Assembly: GCA_964484795.1 (NCBI GenBank)
Contig: CAZAFN010000036.1
Span: 1-10,021, forward strand
Source: CAZAFN01 sp964484795
GTDB lineage: Bacteria > Pseudomonadota > Alphaproteobacteria > Methylaequorales > Methylaequoraceae
Direction of reading: 5' to 3'
DNA: 10,021 bases
A program made the translations under genes and the position numbers. This document shows, piece after piece, positions 1-7,835 of this stretch; position 1 is the stretch's first letter; each line of letters starts with the position of its first letter. The notes beneath the pieces are model-generated. The model did not search any database and was not told the DNA's origin. It saw nothing but the letters and a program-made list of their open reading frames with translations.

Positions 1-582
1 TAATTTTTTCTCAAATTTTATCCCTTTGAGAGAATATGTTGGAATATTAGAAATCATTAAAACAGCGGGTACAAATAAAAAAAATTTAATGAAACTTTCA
101 CTATTAGTAAAATCTATATCAAATTCAAAACTGAGCATCAAAGGTAATAGTGCCAATCCAGCTGCTGCTGGCGTTGACCAACCAGAAAAAAATTTTATTT
201 TGTTTTTATTTGAAGCACCTTCCATACTCAAAATATTGAATTTTGCAAGTCTAGATGAAGAACAAATTGCATAAAATATTACCATTGCCCAACTATTTTC
301 TACATACAATGATTTGGACCACAAATAAACAATTATAGCAGGTGTTACTCCAAAACTTATAAAATCAGCCAAAGAATCCAACTCAACACCAAAATTGGAA
401 TTAGTTTTAAGTAATCTTGCTATTTTTCCATCTATATTGTCTAAAATAGAAGAAAAAACAATCAAAGAAACAGAAATTTCCCATTTGTTTTCAATGGCAA
501 ATTTCATCGCAGTGAGACCTAGAGTTAATGAAATAAATGTAAATAGATTCGGTATTAAACTTCTTAAGGATAATTTTTTCAT
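1..582 (-). CDS. pssA: CDP-diacylglycerol-serine O-phosphatidyltransferase (partial, 3' end outside window)
   Basis: Membrane enzyme that makes phosphatidylserine from CDP-diacylglycerol and serine, the first committed step to phosphatidylethanolamine. Reading the minus strand from the ATG at 582-580 gives 194 codons with no stop before the window edge, so the C-terminus is missing. The complete CDP-alcohol phosphatidyltransferase signature is visible: D48, D51-G52, A55-R56, G65, D69 and D73 (DxxDGxxAR-x8-GxxxDxxxD). Hydrophobic stretches on both sides fit a multi-spanning inner-membrane protein, and the N-terminus (MKKLSLRSLIPNLFTF) looks like that of bacterial PssA. It starts 8 bp after the psd stop codon, so it is probably cotranscribed with psd, whose product uses phosphatidylserine. 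I see no clear Shine-Dalgarno sequence. The assignment to the serine rather than glycerol-phosphate branch rests on the psd neighbour and the N-terminus. Confidence 0.9.
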   Translation of the reverse strand, partial: MKKLSLRSLIPNLFTFISLTLGLTAMKFAIENKWEISVSLIVFSSILDNIDGKIARLLKTNSNFGVELDSLADFISFGVTPAIIVYLWSKSLYVENSWAMVIFYAICSSSRLAKFNILSMEGASNKNKIKFFSGWSTPAAAGLALLPLMLSFEFDIDFTNSESFIKFFLFVPAVLMISNIPTYSLKGIKFEKKL

Positions 583-590
583 ATTAATTG

Positions 591-1319
591 TTATTTTGAT
601 CGAGAAGTCGTAAATTCAGCAATAACTGTCTCTCCTGCAATGACAGTTTGGCCTTCAAGCACTTTAATGTTAAAACTTGTTGGAAAAAAAACATCCACTC
701 TACTTCCAAATCTTATAATTCCAAATCTCTCATCTTTTTTTACTGATTGGTTTTCAACAAGGTCACATTTTATTCTTCTGGCAATTAGACCAGCAATTTG
801 CACAAGAAAAACATCTTGTCCCTTTGAAATTTCAATCTTTGAGATCATTCTCTCATTGTCTTCACTTGACTTATCCATAGATGCATTCAGAAAAACTCCT
901 GGAACATATTTCAACCATACAACCTTTCCAGAAACAGGAATTCTATTAACATGAACATTAAAAATATCCATAAATATAGATATTTTGATCATTTCCTTAG
1001 AATCTTCATCACTAAGATTTTTAGGGCTCTTTGCCTTACCAATACTTAAGATTTTTCCATCTGCTGGAGAAGTTAAAATATCATTTTTTTTTGGAGTAAC
1101 TCTTTCAGGGTCTCTAAAAAAATAAATGCACCAAACCGTTAATACAATTCCTAACCAACCAAGAAAATCAGAAAAAATTGAAAGCAAAAGCCAAACAAGA
1201 ACAAAAATTATTATAAATGGGTAACCTGCTCTGTTTATAGAAGGTAGAAACTTTTTAAAATGTTCAAGTTCATTGTAAAGTTTCCCAAGTTTTTCAAAGA
1301 AATCAGGAGGTTTATTCAT
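591..1319 (-). CDS. psd: Phosphatidylserine decarboxylase proenzyme
   Basis: Converts phosphatidylserine to phosphatidylethanolamine at the inner membrane with a self-generated pyruvoyl group. The 242-residue protein matches the short bacterial Psd form. It has a hydrophobic N-terminal segment (about residues 33-67) followed by IYFFRDPER, SPADG (D87), the NVHVNR block (H123), and near the C-terminus RFGSRVDVFFP. The proenzyme is expected to cleave itself between G205 and S206, giving a beta chain and a pyruvoyl-bearing alpha chain. The Asp, His and Ser positions of the known self-cleavage triad are all present, so the protein should be active. The start codon lies inside the end of the upstream LysM gene (8-bp overlap), and pssA follows after 8 bp. 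This suggests one polycistronic message in which two successive pathway enzymes are made together. Confidence 0.95.
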   Translation of the reverse strand: MNKPPDFFEKLGKLYNELEHFKKFLPSINRAGYPFIIIFVLVWLLLSIFSDFLGWLGIVLTVWCIYFFRDPERVTPKKNDILTSPADGKILSIGKAKSPKNLSDEDSKEMIKISIFMDIFNVHVNRIPVSGKVVWLKYVPGVFLNASMDKSSEDNERMISKIEISKGQDVFLVQIAGLIARRIKCDLVENQSVKKDERFGIIRFGSRVDVFFPTSFNIKVLEGQTVIAGETVIAEFTTSRSK

Positions 1320-2286
1320 AAAAAGTATTGGTCTTTAATACTGGAATGTTAAAAACTTGTCCTGGGAAAATCAAATCAGGGTTTTTAATATTTTTTATAT
1401 TATTTTTATATATTTCTGTATAAAAAATCCCTCCACCAAGAGTTTTACGAGCTATTCTCCACAGACTGTTTCCAGGTTTTACAACAAAAGTTTTTTCTTC
1501 TTTATTTAATACGTTGGCTTTTAATTTATCTTTAAAGATTGGAACATTTAAAATTACTTCTTGATCTTTTATTAAAGTAGAAACCTTTAAATTCACTTCA
1601 CCGTAATTAGAATAATCTGAAGTAAAAACCCATTCCCCATTTTTATCAGATATACATTCTCCAAAAAAATTTCCAGAAATATATAGTTTTATTTGTGTTT
1701 CTGGGTTTGACCTACCAGAAATTATAATTTTTCCATCTGAAGAGTAGTCAACCAAATCCAATGCCAACCCATCAACAACATTTTGTTTGTTAAGTATCTC
1801 TGCCCAACCAGGACCATCATCAGAATATTTTACTATTATTGGTTGTTCAGATGCATCCCCTTCAAGGAAAACAATAATATTCTGATCTGAATTATGTTCA
1901 ATTCCGAACTTATCAGTATGTTTGAGATTAAATTTCTTAATCCCTTTTTTTAGGGCAAAATCACTTACCCAAATCCATTCACCATTAGGATCAGAAAATA
2001 CAGAAGCTAATTTTTCTTCTCCATCAAAAATTTGTATATTTGAATTGGGAGATGTTTTGCCAGCCATGACTGTATCGCCCTGTGCAGTAATTCTTACAAT
2101 ATCAAATGTCATACTAATATGGTTATCATCTTTGACTGGATTCTTCTCATTAACAACCTCATCCACTTGATCAATATGATCATCTGCACTAGATTCAACT
2201 GATTCTTCTTGCTTATCAGGAAATACTAAAAAAACAAGTAAAGCAATTGAAGTTAAAATCGAAAGCAACAAAAATTCTTTTTTCAT
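1312..2286 (-). CDS. Envelope protein with Ig-like repeats and C-terminal LysM domain
   Basis: A 324-residue protein of unknown exact role, probably anchored in the inner membrane and facing the periplasm. Residues about 5-22 form one hydrophobic segment (signal anchor). An acidic, low-complexity linker follows (about 23-55). Two related beta-rich units come next (about 65-120 and 175-250); each contains a G-x-(T/S)-x-P-x-(S/T)-x-I pattern and a D-x-N-G-E-W motif, as in Ig-like repeats of bacterial surface proteins. The C-terminus (about 268-315) is a LysM peptidoglycan-binding domain, seen as VVKPGNSLWRIARK, then NPDLIFPGQVFNIP. It overlaps psd by 8 bp and probably heads that operon; no functional link to phospholipid synthesis is visible. 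The start at 2286 puts the signal anchor at the N-terminus and leaves 80 bp to the divergent icd. LysM assignment is firm; a structural or cell-wall role is inferred. Confidence 0.85.
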   Translation of the reverse strand: MKKEFLLLSILTSIALLVFLVFPDKQEESVESSADDHIDQVDEVVNEKNPVKDDNHISMTFDIVRITAQGDTVMAGKTSPNSNIQIFDGEEKLASVFSDPNGEWIWVSDFALKKGIKKFNLKHTDKFGIEHNSDQNIIVFLEGDASEQPIIVKYSDDGPGWAEILNKQNVVDGLALDLVDYSSDGKIIISGRSNPETQIKLYISGNFFGECISDKNGEWVFTSDYSNYGEVNLKVSTLIKDQEVILNVPIFKDKLKANVLNKEEKTFVVKPGNSLWRIARKTLGGGIFYTEIYKNNIKNIKNPDLIFPGQVFNIPVLKTNTFYE

Positions 2287-2366
2287 TTCATTAATAATAA
2301 TTTTAATCTAATAATATATCTAAAATTCTTTATTCCACCATATATTTATTTATTTTTAAACCTACT

Positions 2367-3584
2367 ATGCCCAAAATAAAAGTTAAAAATCCAATAGTTG
2401 ACATTAATGGAGATGAAATGGCTCAAGTCATTTGGAATAAAATTAAGGAAGATTTAATCTTACCATTCCTAGATATCAAACTATTAGAATATGATTTGGG
2501 AATTCTTAATCGAGATAAAACTGATGATCAAATAACTAAAGAAGCAGCATTGGCAATTAAAAAAAATAATGTCGGAGCAAAGTGTGCAACCATAACACCT
2601 GATGATAAAAGAATAACAGAATTTAGTTTAAAAAAAAAATATTCTTCTCCCAATGGTACAATTAGAAACATTTTAAACGGAACAATATTTCGTGAACCAA
2701 TTCTGATAAAAAAAATACCTAAAATTGTGAATCATTGGACTGATTCTGTAGTTATAGCCAGACATGCATTTGGTGATATTTATCAAGCCAAAGAAATAGA
2801 TATTAAAAAAAAAGGTAAATTAACAATTAGATTTGAAAGTGATGACAAAAAAGAAGTCTTAGAAAATACAATTTTTAACTTTGATTCACCAGGAGTGGGA
2901 ATCGGCTATTTTAACGTAGATAAATCAATATATGATTTTGCTAATTCGTGTTTTAATTTTGCATTAAAAAAAAAAATTCCACTCTTCTTGTCAACTAAAA
3001 ACACAATACTACAAAAATATGATGAAAGATTTAAAAACATTTTTGATGAAACCTATCACGCTAAATTTAAAAAAAAATTTACCAGCCAAAACATAAGTTA
3101 TCAGCATAGGTTGATTGATGATATGGTTGCCTGTCTCTTAAAGTGGAGTGGAGGATTTTTATGGGCATGCAAAAATTATGATGGAGACGTAATGTCCGAT
3201 CTAGTTGCGCAAGGATACGGTTCACTTGGTTTAATGACCTCCGTTCTTCAGAGCCCAGATGGCAAAATAATTGAAACTGAAGCTGCTCATGGAACAGTTA
3301 CCAGTCACTATAGACAACACCAAAATGGAAATGAAACTTCTACAAATCCAATAGCCTCTATTTTTGCTTGGACTAGAGCTTTGTTAGCCAGGTCAAAAAT
3401 TGATTCGAATTTTGAGCTAGAATCATTTGCAAAAAATTTAGAAAAAATTTGTGTTGATTCCCTTAATAATGGTTATATGACCAAAGACCTTGCACTAATG
3501 GTTGGCCCTGAACAAAAATGGAAAACAACAAATCAACTCTTTGAAATTTTAAAAAAAGAATTACAAAAATTATACATCAAATAA
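2367..3584 (+). CDS. icd: Isocitrate dehydrogenase, NADP-type (eukaryote-like homodimeric family)
   Basis: Oxidatively decarboxylates isocitrate to 2-oxoglutarate in the TCA cycle. The 405-residue protein aligns by eye over its full length with the eukaryote-like IDH family common in alphaproteobacteria. Recognisable blocks are VDINGDEMAQVIW, KCATITPDDKR, SPNGTIRNIL, FREPI, ARHAFGDIYQA, STKNTIL, HRLIDDMVA, NYDGDVMSDLVAQGYGSLG, EAAHGTVT and ETSTNPIASIFAWTR. The substrate and metal ligands (Arg of ARHAFGD, Lys of STKN, Asp of IDDM and DGDVMSD) are all present. One oddity: the family's HGTVTRHYR motif reads HGTVTSHYR, so the arginine equivalent to human IDH1 R314, a ligand of the NADP 2'-phosphate, is Ser313 here. 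The neighbouring His314 is kept. Cofactor preference may therefore be altered, or this is a base error (AGT instead of AGA/AGG). The gene is divergent from the LysM gene and its last 15 bp overlap the end of alaS on the opposite strand. Confidence 0.95.
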   Translation: MPKIKVKNPIVDINGDEMAQVIWNKIKEDLILPFLDIKLLEYDLGILNRDKTDDQITKEAALAIKKNNVGAKCATITPDDKRITEFSLKKKYSSPNGTIRNILNGTIFREPILIKKIPKIVNHWTDSVVIARHAFGDIYQAKEIDIKKKGKLTIRFESDDKKEVLENTIFNFDSPGVGIGYFNVDKSIYDFANSCFNFALKKKIPLFLSTKNTILQKYDERFKNIFDETYHAKFKKKFTSQNISYQHRLIDDMVACLLKWSGGFLWACKNYDGDVMSDLVAQGYGSLGLMTSVLQSPDGKIIETEAAHGTVTSHYRQHQNGNETSTNPIASIFAWTRALLARSKIDSNFELESFAKNLEKICVDSLNNGYMTKDLALMVGPEQKWKTTNQLFEILKKELQKLYIK

Positions 3585-6206
3585 TTTTGTTAAAAAATTT
3601 TTTAAGTCTGAAACCTTATCTGAATATGGTGCTCCTCCTTGAGCCATATCCCTCCTTCCACCTCCTCCAGTACCACCCAAAAAACTTGTAACTCTCTTTA
3701 GAATTTCAATTGAATCATAATTTTTAATAAGATCTTTGGTAAGTGACACAACTACGGAAACTTTTTTTTTATCATTGGAAACCAACACTATTATGCCGGA
3801 TTTAAATTTATCTTTTATAGCATCAGAATTATTCTTTAGCTCTTTTGGCAAACATTTTAAATTATCATAGTAAATATCTAAATCTTTCATTTGAATGATC
3901 TTTTCATTAGAAAAAATTGATTTTTGCTGGTTTGTTGATTTTTTTAGCTTACTATAATCTTCTCTTAAATTTACAATCTTATCCTTTAAGTTTTCGTCAG
4001 ATGCTTTCATAAAGTCTTTTATTTCATTTAGAAGTTTTAATTTTTTATTGAAAAAAATTTGAACTTCCTCACCTGTAATTGCTTCAACTCTCCTTACACC
4101 AGAGGAAATTGAAAAATCACCTAAAATTTTAAATGATCCTATTTCACCAGTTGATCGAACGTGCGTGCCACCACAAAGTTCTTTGGATGAAATAATGTCT
4201 GATGGTGTTTCATTGGACATAGAAACAACTCTAACCTTTTCTGGATACTTTTCTCCAAAAAGAGCTATAGCTCCACTTTCAATTGCATCTTTTACTGGCA
4301 TAAGATTTATTGCAGTTTTTAAATTAGATCTAATAGAATTGTTAACCAAATTCTCAATACTAAAAATTTGTTTTTCTGTTAGTTGTTTATTAGAAGTATA
4401 ATCAAATCTCAACTTCCCATCATTTACCAACGAACCGCTTTGACTAACATGTCTCCCAACAACTTGTCTTAATGATTCATGTAACAAGTGAGTTGCAGAA
4501 TGATTATTTCTGATTTTATCTCTTCTTGATTCATCTATTGCCAAAATATATTTGCTACCAACCTTAAGAGAAATTTCAATCTTTTTCACAAAATGTAAAA
4601 AAATGTCCCCATCAATTTTTTTGGTATCAGTTATTTTGCAAATTTCTTTATTTTTTAAATTTAATAATTTTCCAGAATCACCAACTTGTCCTCCAGATTC
4701 TGCATAAAACGGCGTTGAATCAAATACCAAAATCAAATCTTTAAGACCAGTTTTGGCAGAATTTTTAAATTGACCATTGTAAATTATCTTTTTTAAAGTT
4801 GATGTGGTTTTTGCAAAATCGTAACCCAAGAACTTAGTGCTGTTTAACTGGCCTTTCATTTCCAAAAAAACTTTATCTATTTTAACTTCACCACTTCCCA
4901 CCCAAGTTTTTTTGTGAAGCAATCTACTCTTTTCTACGATTTTGTTATATTCCGTCATATCCAATCTCATTTTTTTTTCTGAAAGAATTGATTCTGTCAT
5001 ATCAACTGGAAAACCGTATGTATCATATAGTTTGAAAGCTAAATCCGCTGAAAAATCATTTCCTTTGACCTTTCTTATTTCCTTATTAAGCAACTTTATT
5101 CCCGCGTCTAGTGTATCAAAAAACTTTTCTTCTTCATTTTTTAAGTTCTTTTCAATAAACAAGTTTGTTTTTTCTAATTCATAGTAGACCTTAGAGTATT
5201 TTTTAATAACTGATCCAACTAATTTGTGCAATATTAGACTTCTAGGGGCTATTTTATAGGAATGTAGTAATGCTCTACGAATAATTCTTCTAAGAACGTA
5301 TCCCCTTCCCTCATTTGAAGGAAGCATTCCTTCTGAAAGAAGAAAATTTATTGCTCTAATATGATCTGAAATAATTCTAAATGAGGTTATATTATCATTG
5401 TTTTTTTTAATTCCAGCAAGTCTCTCAATTTCAGAAAAAATATATTCAAATAAATCAGTTTCAAAATTATTTGTTTTATTTGATAGTAGAGATGTAATTC
5501 TTTCTAATCCCATTCCAGTATCCACACATTGAGTTGGAAGTTTTTTCAACTGACCATTAATTTTTTCATACTCCATAAAAACTAAATTCCAAATCTCAAC
5601 GTATCTCTCTCCATCCTGATTGTTGGAACCTGGCAACCCTCCAGACAAACCATCTCCATTATCAAAAAAAATTTCACTGCAAGGACCACAAGGTCCACTT
5701 TCTCCCATCGACCAAAAATTATCTTCTGTGGAGATTTTTAAAATTTGGCTATCAGAAAACCCTGAAATCTTTTTCCAGATGTTGTAAGAAAATTCATCAT
5801 CATTATATACTGTTATAATCAGTCTATTCTTATCCATTGAAAATTCCTTAATTAAAAGTTTCCAGGCTAAATCAATTGCTTGTTCCTTAAAATAACCTCC
5901 AAAAGAAAAGTTACCTAACATCTCAAAAAAAGTATGATGTCTAGGTGTAAACCCAACATTATCTAAATCATTATGTTTTCCTCCAACTCTCAAACATTTT
6001 TGAATGGTAACAACATCTTGATATTTTGGCTTTTCATCACCGGTAAACCAATTCTTAAACTGAACCATTCCCGCATTAGTAAAAAGCAAAGATGGATCAT
6101 CTTTTGGAATCAAAGAGGAAGATGAAATTTCTTTATGTGAATTTTTTTTAAAAAAGTTTAAAAAACTTTTTCTTATCTCAAAAGATATCTCTGAAGAATT
6201 TTCCAT
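3570..6206 (-). CDS. alaS: Alanine-tRNA ligase
   Basis: Charges tRNA-Ala in the cytoplasm and edits mischarged Ser/Gly. The gene is complete at 878 residues, the normal bacterial length. In order: class II catalytic domain with NAGMVQFKNWF, KCLRVGGKHNDLDNVG, PRHHTFFEMLGNFSFG and DTGMGLERI; the tRNA-recognition helical domain; the editing domain with the metal-binding set H569, H573 (HSATH) and C678, H682 (CGGTH); then a coiled coil and the C-Ala domain ending in GGTGGGGRRDMAQGG. All catalytic and editing residues I can recognise are kept. It lies 39 bp downstream of recA on the same strand, the classic recA-alaS order, but without a recX between them. The stop codon lies inside the 3' end of convergent icd. 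An AT-rich hairpin directly abuts its start codon. Confidence 0.97.
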   Translation of the reverse strand: MENSSEISFEIRKSFLNFFKKNSHKEISSSSLIPKDDPSLLFTNAGMVQFKNWFTGDEKPKYQDVVTIQKCLRVGGKHNDLDNVGFTPRHHTFFEMLGNFSFGGYFKEQAIDLAWKLLIKEFSMDKNRLIITVYNDDEFSYNIWKKISGFSDSQILKISTEDNFWSMGESGPCGPCSEIFFDNGDGLSGGLPGSNNQDGERYVEIWNLVFMEYEKINGQLKKLPTQCVDTGMGLERITSLLSNKTNNFETDLFEYIFSEIERLAGIKKNNDNITSFRIISDHIRAINFLLSEGMLPSNEGRGYVLRRIIRRALLHSYKIAPRSLILHKLVGSVIKKYSKVYYELEKTNLFIEKNLKNEEEKFFDTLDAGIKLLNKEIRKVKGNDFSADLAFKLYDTYGFPVDMTESILSEKKMRLDMTEYNKIVEKSRLLHKKTWVGSGEVKIDKVFLEMKGQLNSTKFLGYDFAKTTSTLKKIIYNGQFKNSAKTGLKDLILVFDSTPFYAESGGQVGDSGKLLNLKNKEICKITDTKKIDGDIFLHFVKKIEISLKVGSKYILAIDESRRDKIRNNHSATHLLHESLRQVVGRHVSQSGSLVNDGKLRFDYTSNKQLTEKQIFSIENLVNNSIRSNLKTAINLMPVKDAIESGAIALFGEKYPEKVRVVSMSNETPSDIISSKELCGGTHVRSTGEIGSFKILGDFSISSGVRRVEAITGEEVQIFFNKKLKLLNEIKDFMKASDENLKDKIVNLREDYSKLKKSTNQQKSIFSNEKIIQMKDLDIYYDNLKCLPKELKNNSDAIKDKFKSGIIVLVSNDKKKVSVVVSLTKDLIKNYDSIEILKRVTSFLGGTGGGGRRDMAQGGAPYSDKVSDLKNFLTKLFDV

Positions 6207-6234
6207 TTCTTTAATTATTTTTAATTATAAAGAA
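6207..6234. other. AT-rich imperfect inverted repeat in the recA-alaS gap
   Basis: TTCTTTA (6207-6213) pairs with TAAAGAA (6228-6234). The inner bases (AATTA against TAATT around a short T-rich loop) can extend the stem with a 2-base bulge. On the minus-strand transcript the structure ends immediately before the alaS ATG, with no U-run after it, so it does not look like a standard terminator for recA. It could influence alaS translation initiation, or be chance in such AT-rich DNA. Stability would be low because the stem has only two G-C pairs. Confidence 0.35.
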
Positions 6235-6245
6235 AGATCAATCAA

Positions 6246-7285
6246 TTAATCAACTGCGATTTCTTGATTTGGTGAATCTTGGACCACATCATCGTCAGAA
6301 ATTGGATCAACTTGGCTCTGGGATCTAATATTATCTTCGATTTTCTTAGCAATTTCCGGGTTTTCTTTAAGAAAATTTTTTGCATTTTCTCTTCCCTGAC
6401 CTATCCTATCTCCATCATATGAATACCATGCGCCAGATTTTTCAACCAAGCCAATTTTGGCTGCGAGATCAAGTATTTCTCCGGTTTTTGAAATTCCTTC
6501 ACCATACATTATATCAAATTCAACCGTCTTAAATGGTGGTGCTAACTTATTTTTTACAATTTTAACTCTTGTTTGATTGCCAATCACTTCATCACGGTCT
6601 TTAATAGCTCCAATTCTTCTAATATCCATTCTTACTGACGCATAAAATTTTAAAGCATTTCCACCTGTTGTGGTTTCAGGATTACCAAACATTACTCCAA
6701 TTTTTTGTCTAATCTGATTAATGAATACAACTAATGCTTGAGATCTTGAAATGGATCCAGTTAGCTTTCTTAATGCTTGACTCATTAATCTTGCATGTAG
6801 GCCCATATGCGAGTCACCCATATCACCCTCTATCTCGGCTCTAGGAACTAAAGCTGCAACAGAATCAATAACTAAGACATCTATAGCATTAGAACTAACA
6901 AGGGTATCCGCAATCTCTAGCGCCTGTTCCCCATTATCAGGTTGAGATATCAGCATTTCATCTGTGTTTACACCTAATTTTTTGCGTAAACAGGATCTAA
7001 AGCATGTTCAGCATCAAGAAACGCACAGGTTCCACCCACTTTCTGAGCTTCAGCAATAACATGAAGAGCGAGAGTAGTTTTACCTGAACTCTCAGGGCCA
7101 TAAATTTCAACAATTCGACCTTTTGGCAAACCGCCAATTCCAAGTGAAACGTCCAAACTTAGTGAACCTGATGAAATAGTATCTATTTCAACCACTTCCT
7201 TTTCACCAAGTTTCATTACCGACCCTTTTCCAAAATTTCTCTCTATTTGGCTTATGGTTGATTCTAGTGTTTTAATTTTGTCCAT
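6246..7285 (-). pseudogene. recA: RecA recombinase, split by a -1 frameshift in a poly-A run
   Basis: DNA-strand-exchange ATPase for homologous recombination and SOS activation. The first fragment (7285-6974, 103 codons) holds the N-terminal helix, Walker A GPESSGKTT (residues 63-71) and FLDAEHALDPVYAK, then hits TAG. The second (6956-6246, read as 236 codons from an internal ATG) continues with LISQPDNGEQALEIADTL, the Walker B region VLVIDSVAALVP, the L1/L2 DNA-binding loops (DSHMGLHARLMSQALRK; MFGNPETTTGGNALKFYAS) and an acidic tail. The family sequence needs GCA AAA AAA TTA GGT at the break. The window has six coding A's (plus-strand T run 6978-6983) instead of seven. Adding one base restores a full-length RecA of 346 residues with no other lesion. 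A sequencing or assembly homopolymer error is the likeliest cause, since every other domain is intact; a true mutation or slippage-corrected gene cannot be excluded. It has its own promoter and SOS box and precedes alaS. Confidence 0.93.
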
Positions 7286-7291
7286 AAATTT

Positions 7292-7306
7292 GTTCTATAA
7301 ATGTTC
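7292..7306 (-). promoter_or_regulatory. LexA (SOS) operator upstream of recA
   Basis: GTTC-TATAAAT-GTTC on the plus strand (GAAC-N7-GAAC in the recA direction) is an exact match to the alphaproteobacterial LexA site GTTC-N7-GTTC. It begins 6 bp upstream of the recA start codon and lies 8 bp downstream of the putative -10 box. LexA bound here would cover the transcription start, so recA is probably DNA-damage inducible in the usual way. The lexA gene is not in this window. Confidence 0.8.
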
Positions 7307-7314
7307 TTTTTTTT

Positions 7315-7342
7315 ATCTTAACATAGAATTTGTTCAAAACAA
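7315..7342 (-). promoter_or_regulatory. Putative sigma-70 type promoter of recA
   Basis: In the recA direction, TTGTTT (7342-7337) and TAAGAT (7320-7315) are separated by 16 bp, a plausible -35/-10 pair. The start of transcription would fall in the A-run just before, or inside, the LexA operator, which supports the pairing. The promoter sits in the 67-bp gap after dksA, so recA can be expressed separately from dksA. In DNA this AT-rich, a -10 match alone means little. Confidence 0.5.
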
Positions 7343-7352
7343 CACCTAAATA

Positions 7353-7787
7353 TTAATATTCTTTTTCCTTATAAATTTTTTCAAATTTTTCGTGGGTTTC
7401 TTGCGCTTCTATAGATAAGGTAGCTATTGGTCTTGCCTTCAATCTTTCTATAGAGATTGGTTCATTTGTTTCTTCACAGTAACCATATGTACCATCCTCA
7501 ATTTTTCTTAATGCCTTGTTTATTTTACTTATTAGTTTCCTAGCTCTGTCTCTGGCACGTAATTCTAGACTTCTCTCAGATTCTATTGATGCCCTATCAG
7601 CATTATCTGGCTTGTTAGATGATTCTTCCTTTAGATGCTCAATTGTGCTAGAGGATTCTCTTAACAAATCGCTTTTCCAATCAAGTAATAACTTTTTAAA
7701 ATATTCCAATTGTTTAGGATTCATAAACTTTTCATTGATTGTTGGTTCGTAAACTTTTTTAATTTTTGAGTTAATCTTTTTTTTCAT
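7353..7787 (-). CDS. dksA: RNA polymerase-binding stringent-response factor DksA
   Basis: DksA binds the RNA polymerase secondary channel and, with ppGpp, shifts transcription during starvation. The product from the ATG at 7787-7785 has 144 residues. Visible are FMNPKQLEYFKKLLLDWK at the start of the coiled coil, the tip motif DNADRA (the conserved DxxDxA that approaches the polymerase active site), the return helix, and the C-terminal globular block YGYCEETNEPISIERL, then ARPIATLSIEAQETHEK. Only one cysteine of the classic four-cysteine zinc finger is present, as known for alphaproteobacterial DksA, so it is probably active without zinc. The frame is open to an ATG at 7844, but that longer start would overlap the divergent HAD gene and adds residues not typical of the family. 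I therefore chose the internal Met 19 residues later. recA follows on the same strand after 67 bp. Confidence 0.9.
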   Translation of the reverse strand: MKKKINSKIKKVYEPTINEKFMNPKQLEYFKKLLLDWKSDLLRESSSTIEHLKEESSNKPDNADRASIESERSLELRARDRARKLISKINKALRKIEDGTYGYCEETNEPISIERLKARPIATLSIEAQETHEKFEKIYKEKEY

Positions 7788-7835
7788 TTGGAAATTCTTA
7801 TATAATTTATGCAATATATTTATATCTGAAAAAAA
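7788..7835. promoter_or_regulatory. Divergent dksA / HAD-phosphatase intergenic region
   Basis: These 48 bp must hold the 5' control sequences of two divergent genes, unless promoters lie inside the coding regions. A TATAAT hexamer at 7801-7806 (plus strand) is suitably placed as a -10 for the phosphatase gene, giving a leader of roughly 20-25 bases, but no convincing -35 precedes it. No clear Shine-Dalgarno sequence is visible for either gene. Confidence 0.35.

Noticed and set aside
395..613. Plus-strand open frames inside pssA, psd, the LysM gene, alaS and dksA
   Set aside because: They are antisense shadows of genes whose family motifs are clear on the minus strand; their translations show no recognisable domains.
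6974..6986. Programmed ribosomal frameshift as the primary explanation for the recA break
   Set aside because: The slippery context is only partly canonical, no downstream stimulatory structure is evident, and a homopolymer miscall explains the data more simply; kept only as an alternative.
7348..7360. AT-only palindrome AATATTAATATT at the dksA stop codon as a terminator
   Set aside because: No G-C pairs and no following U-run in the right place; expected by chance in DNA this AT-rich.
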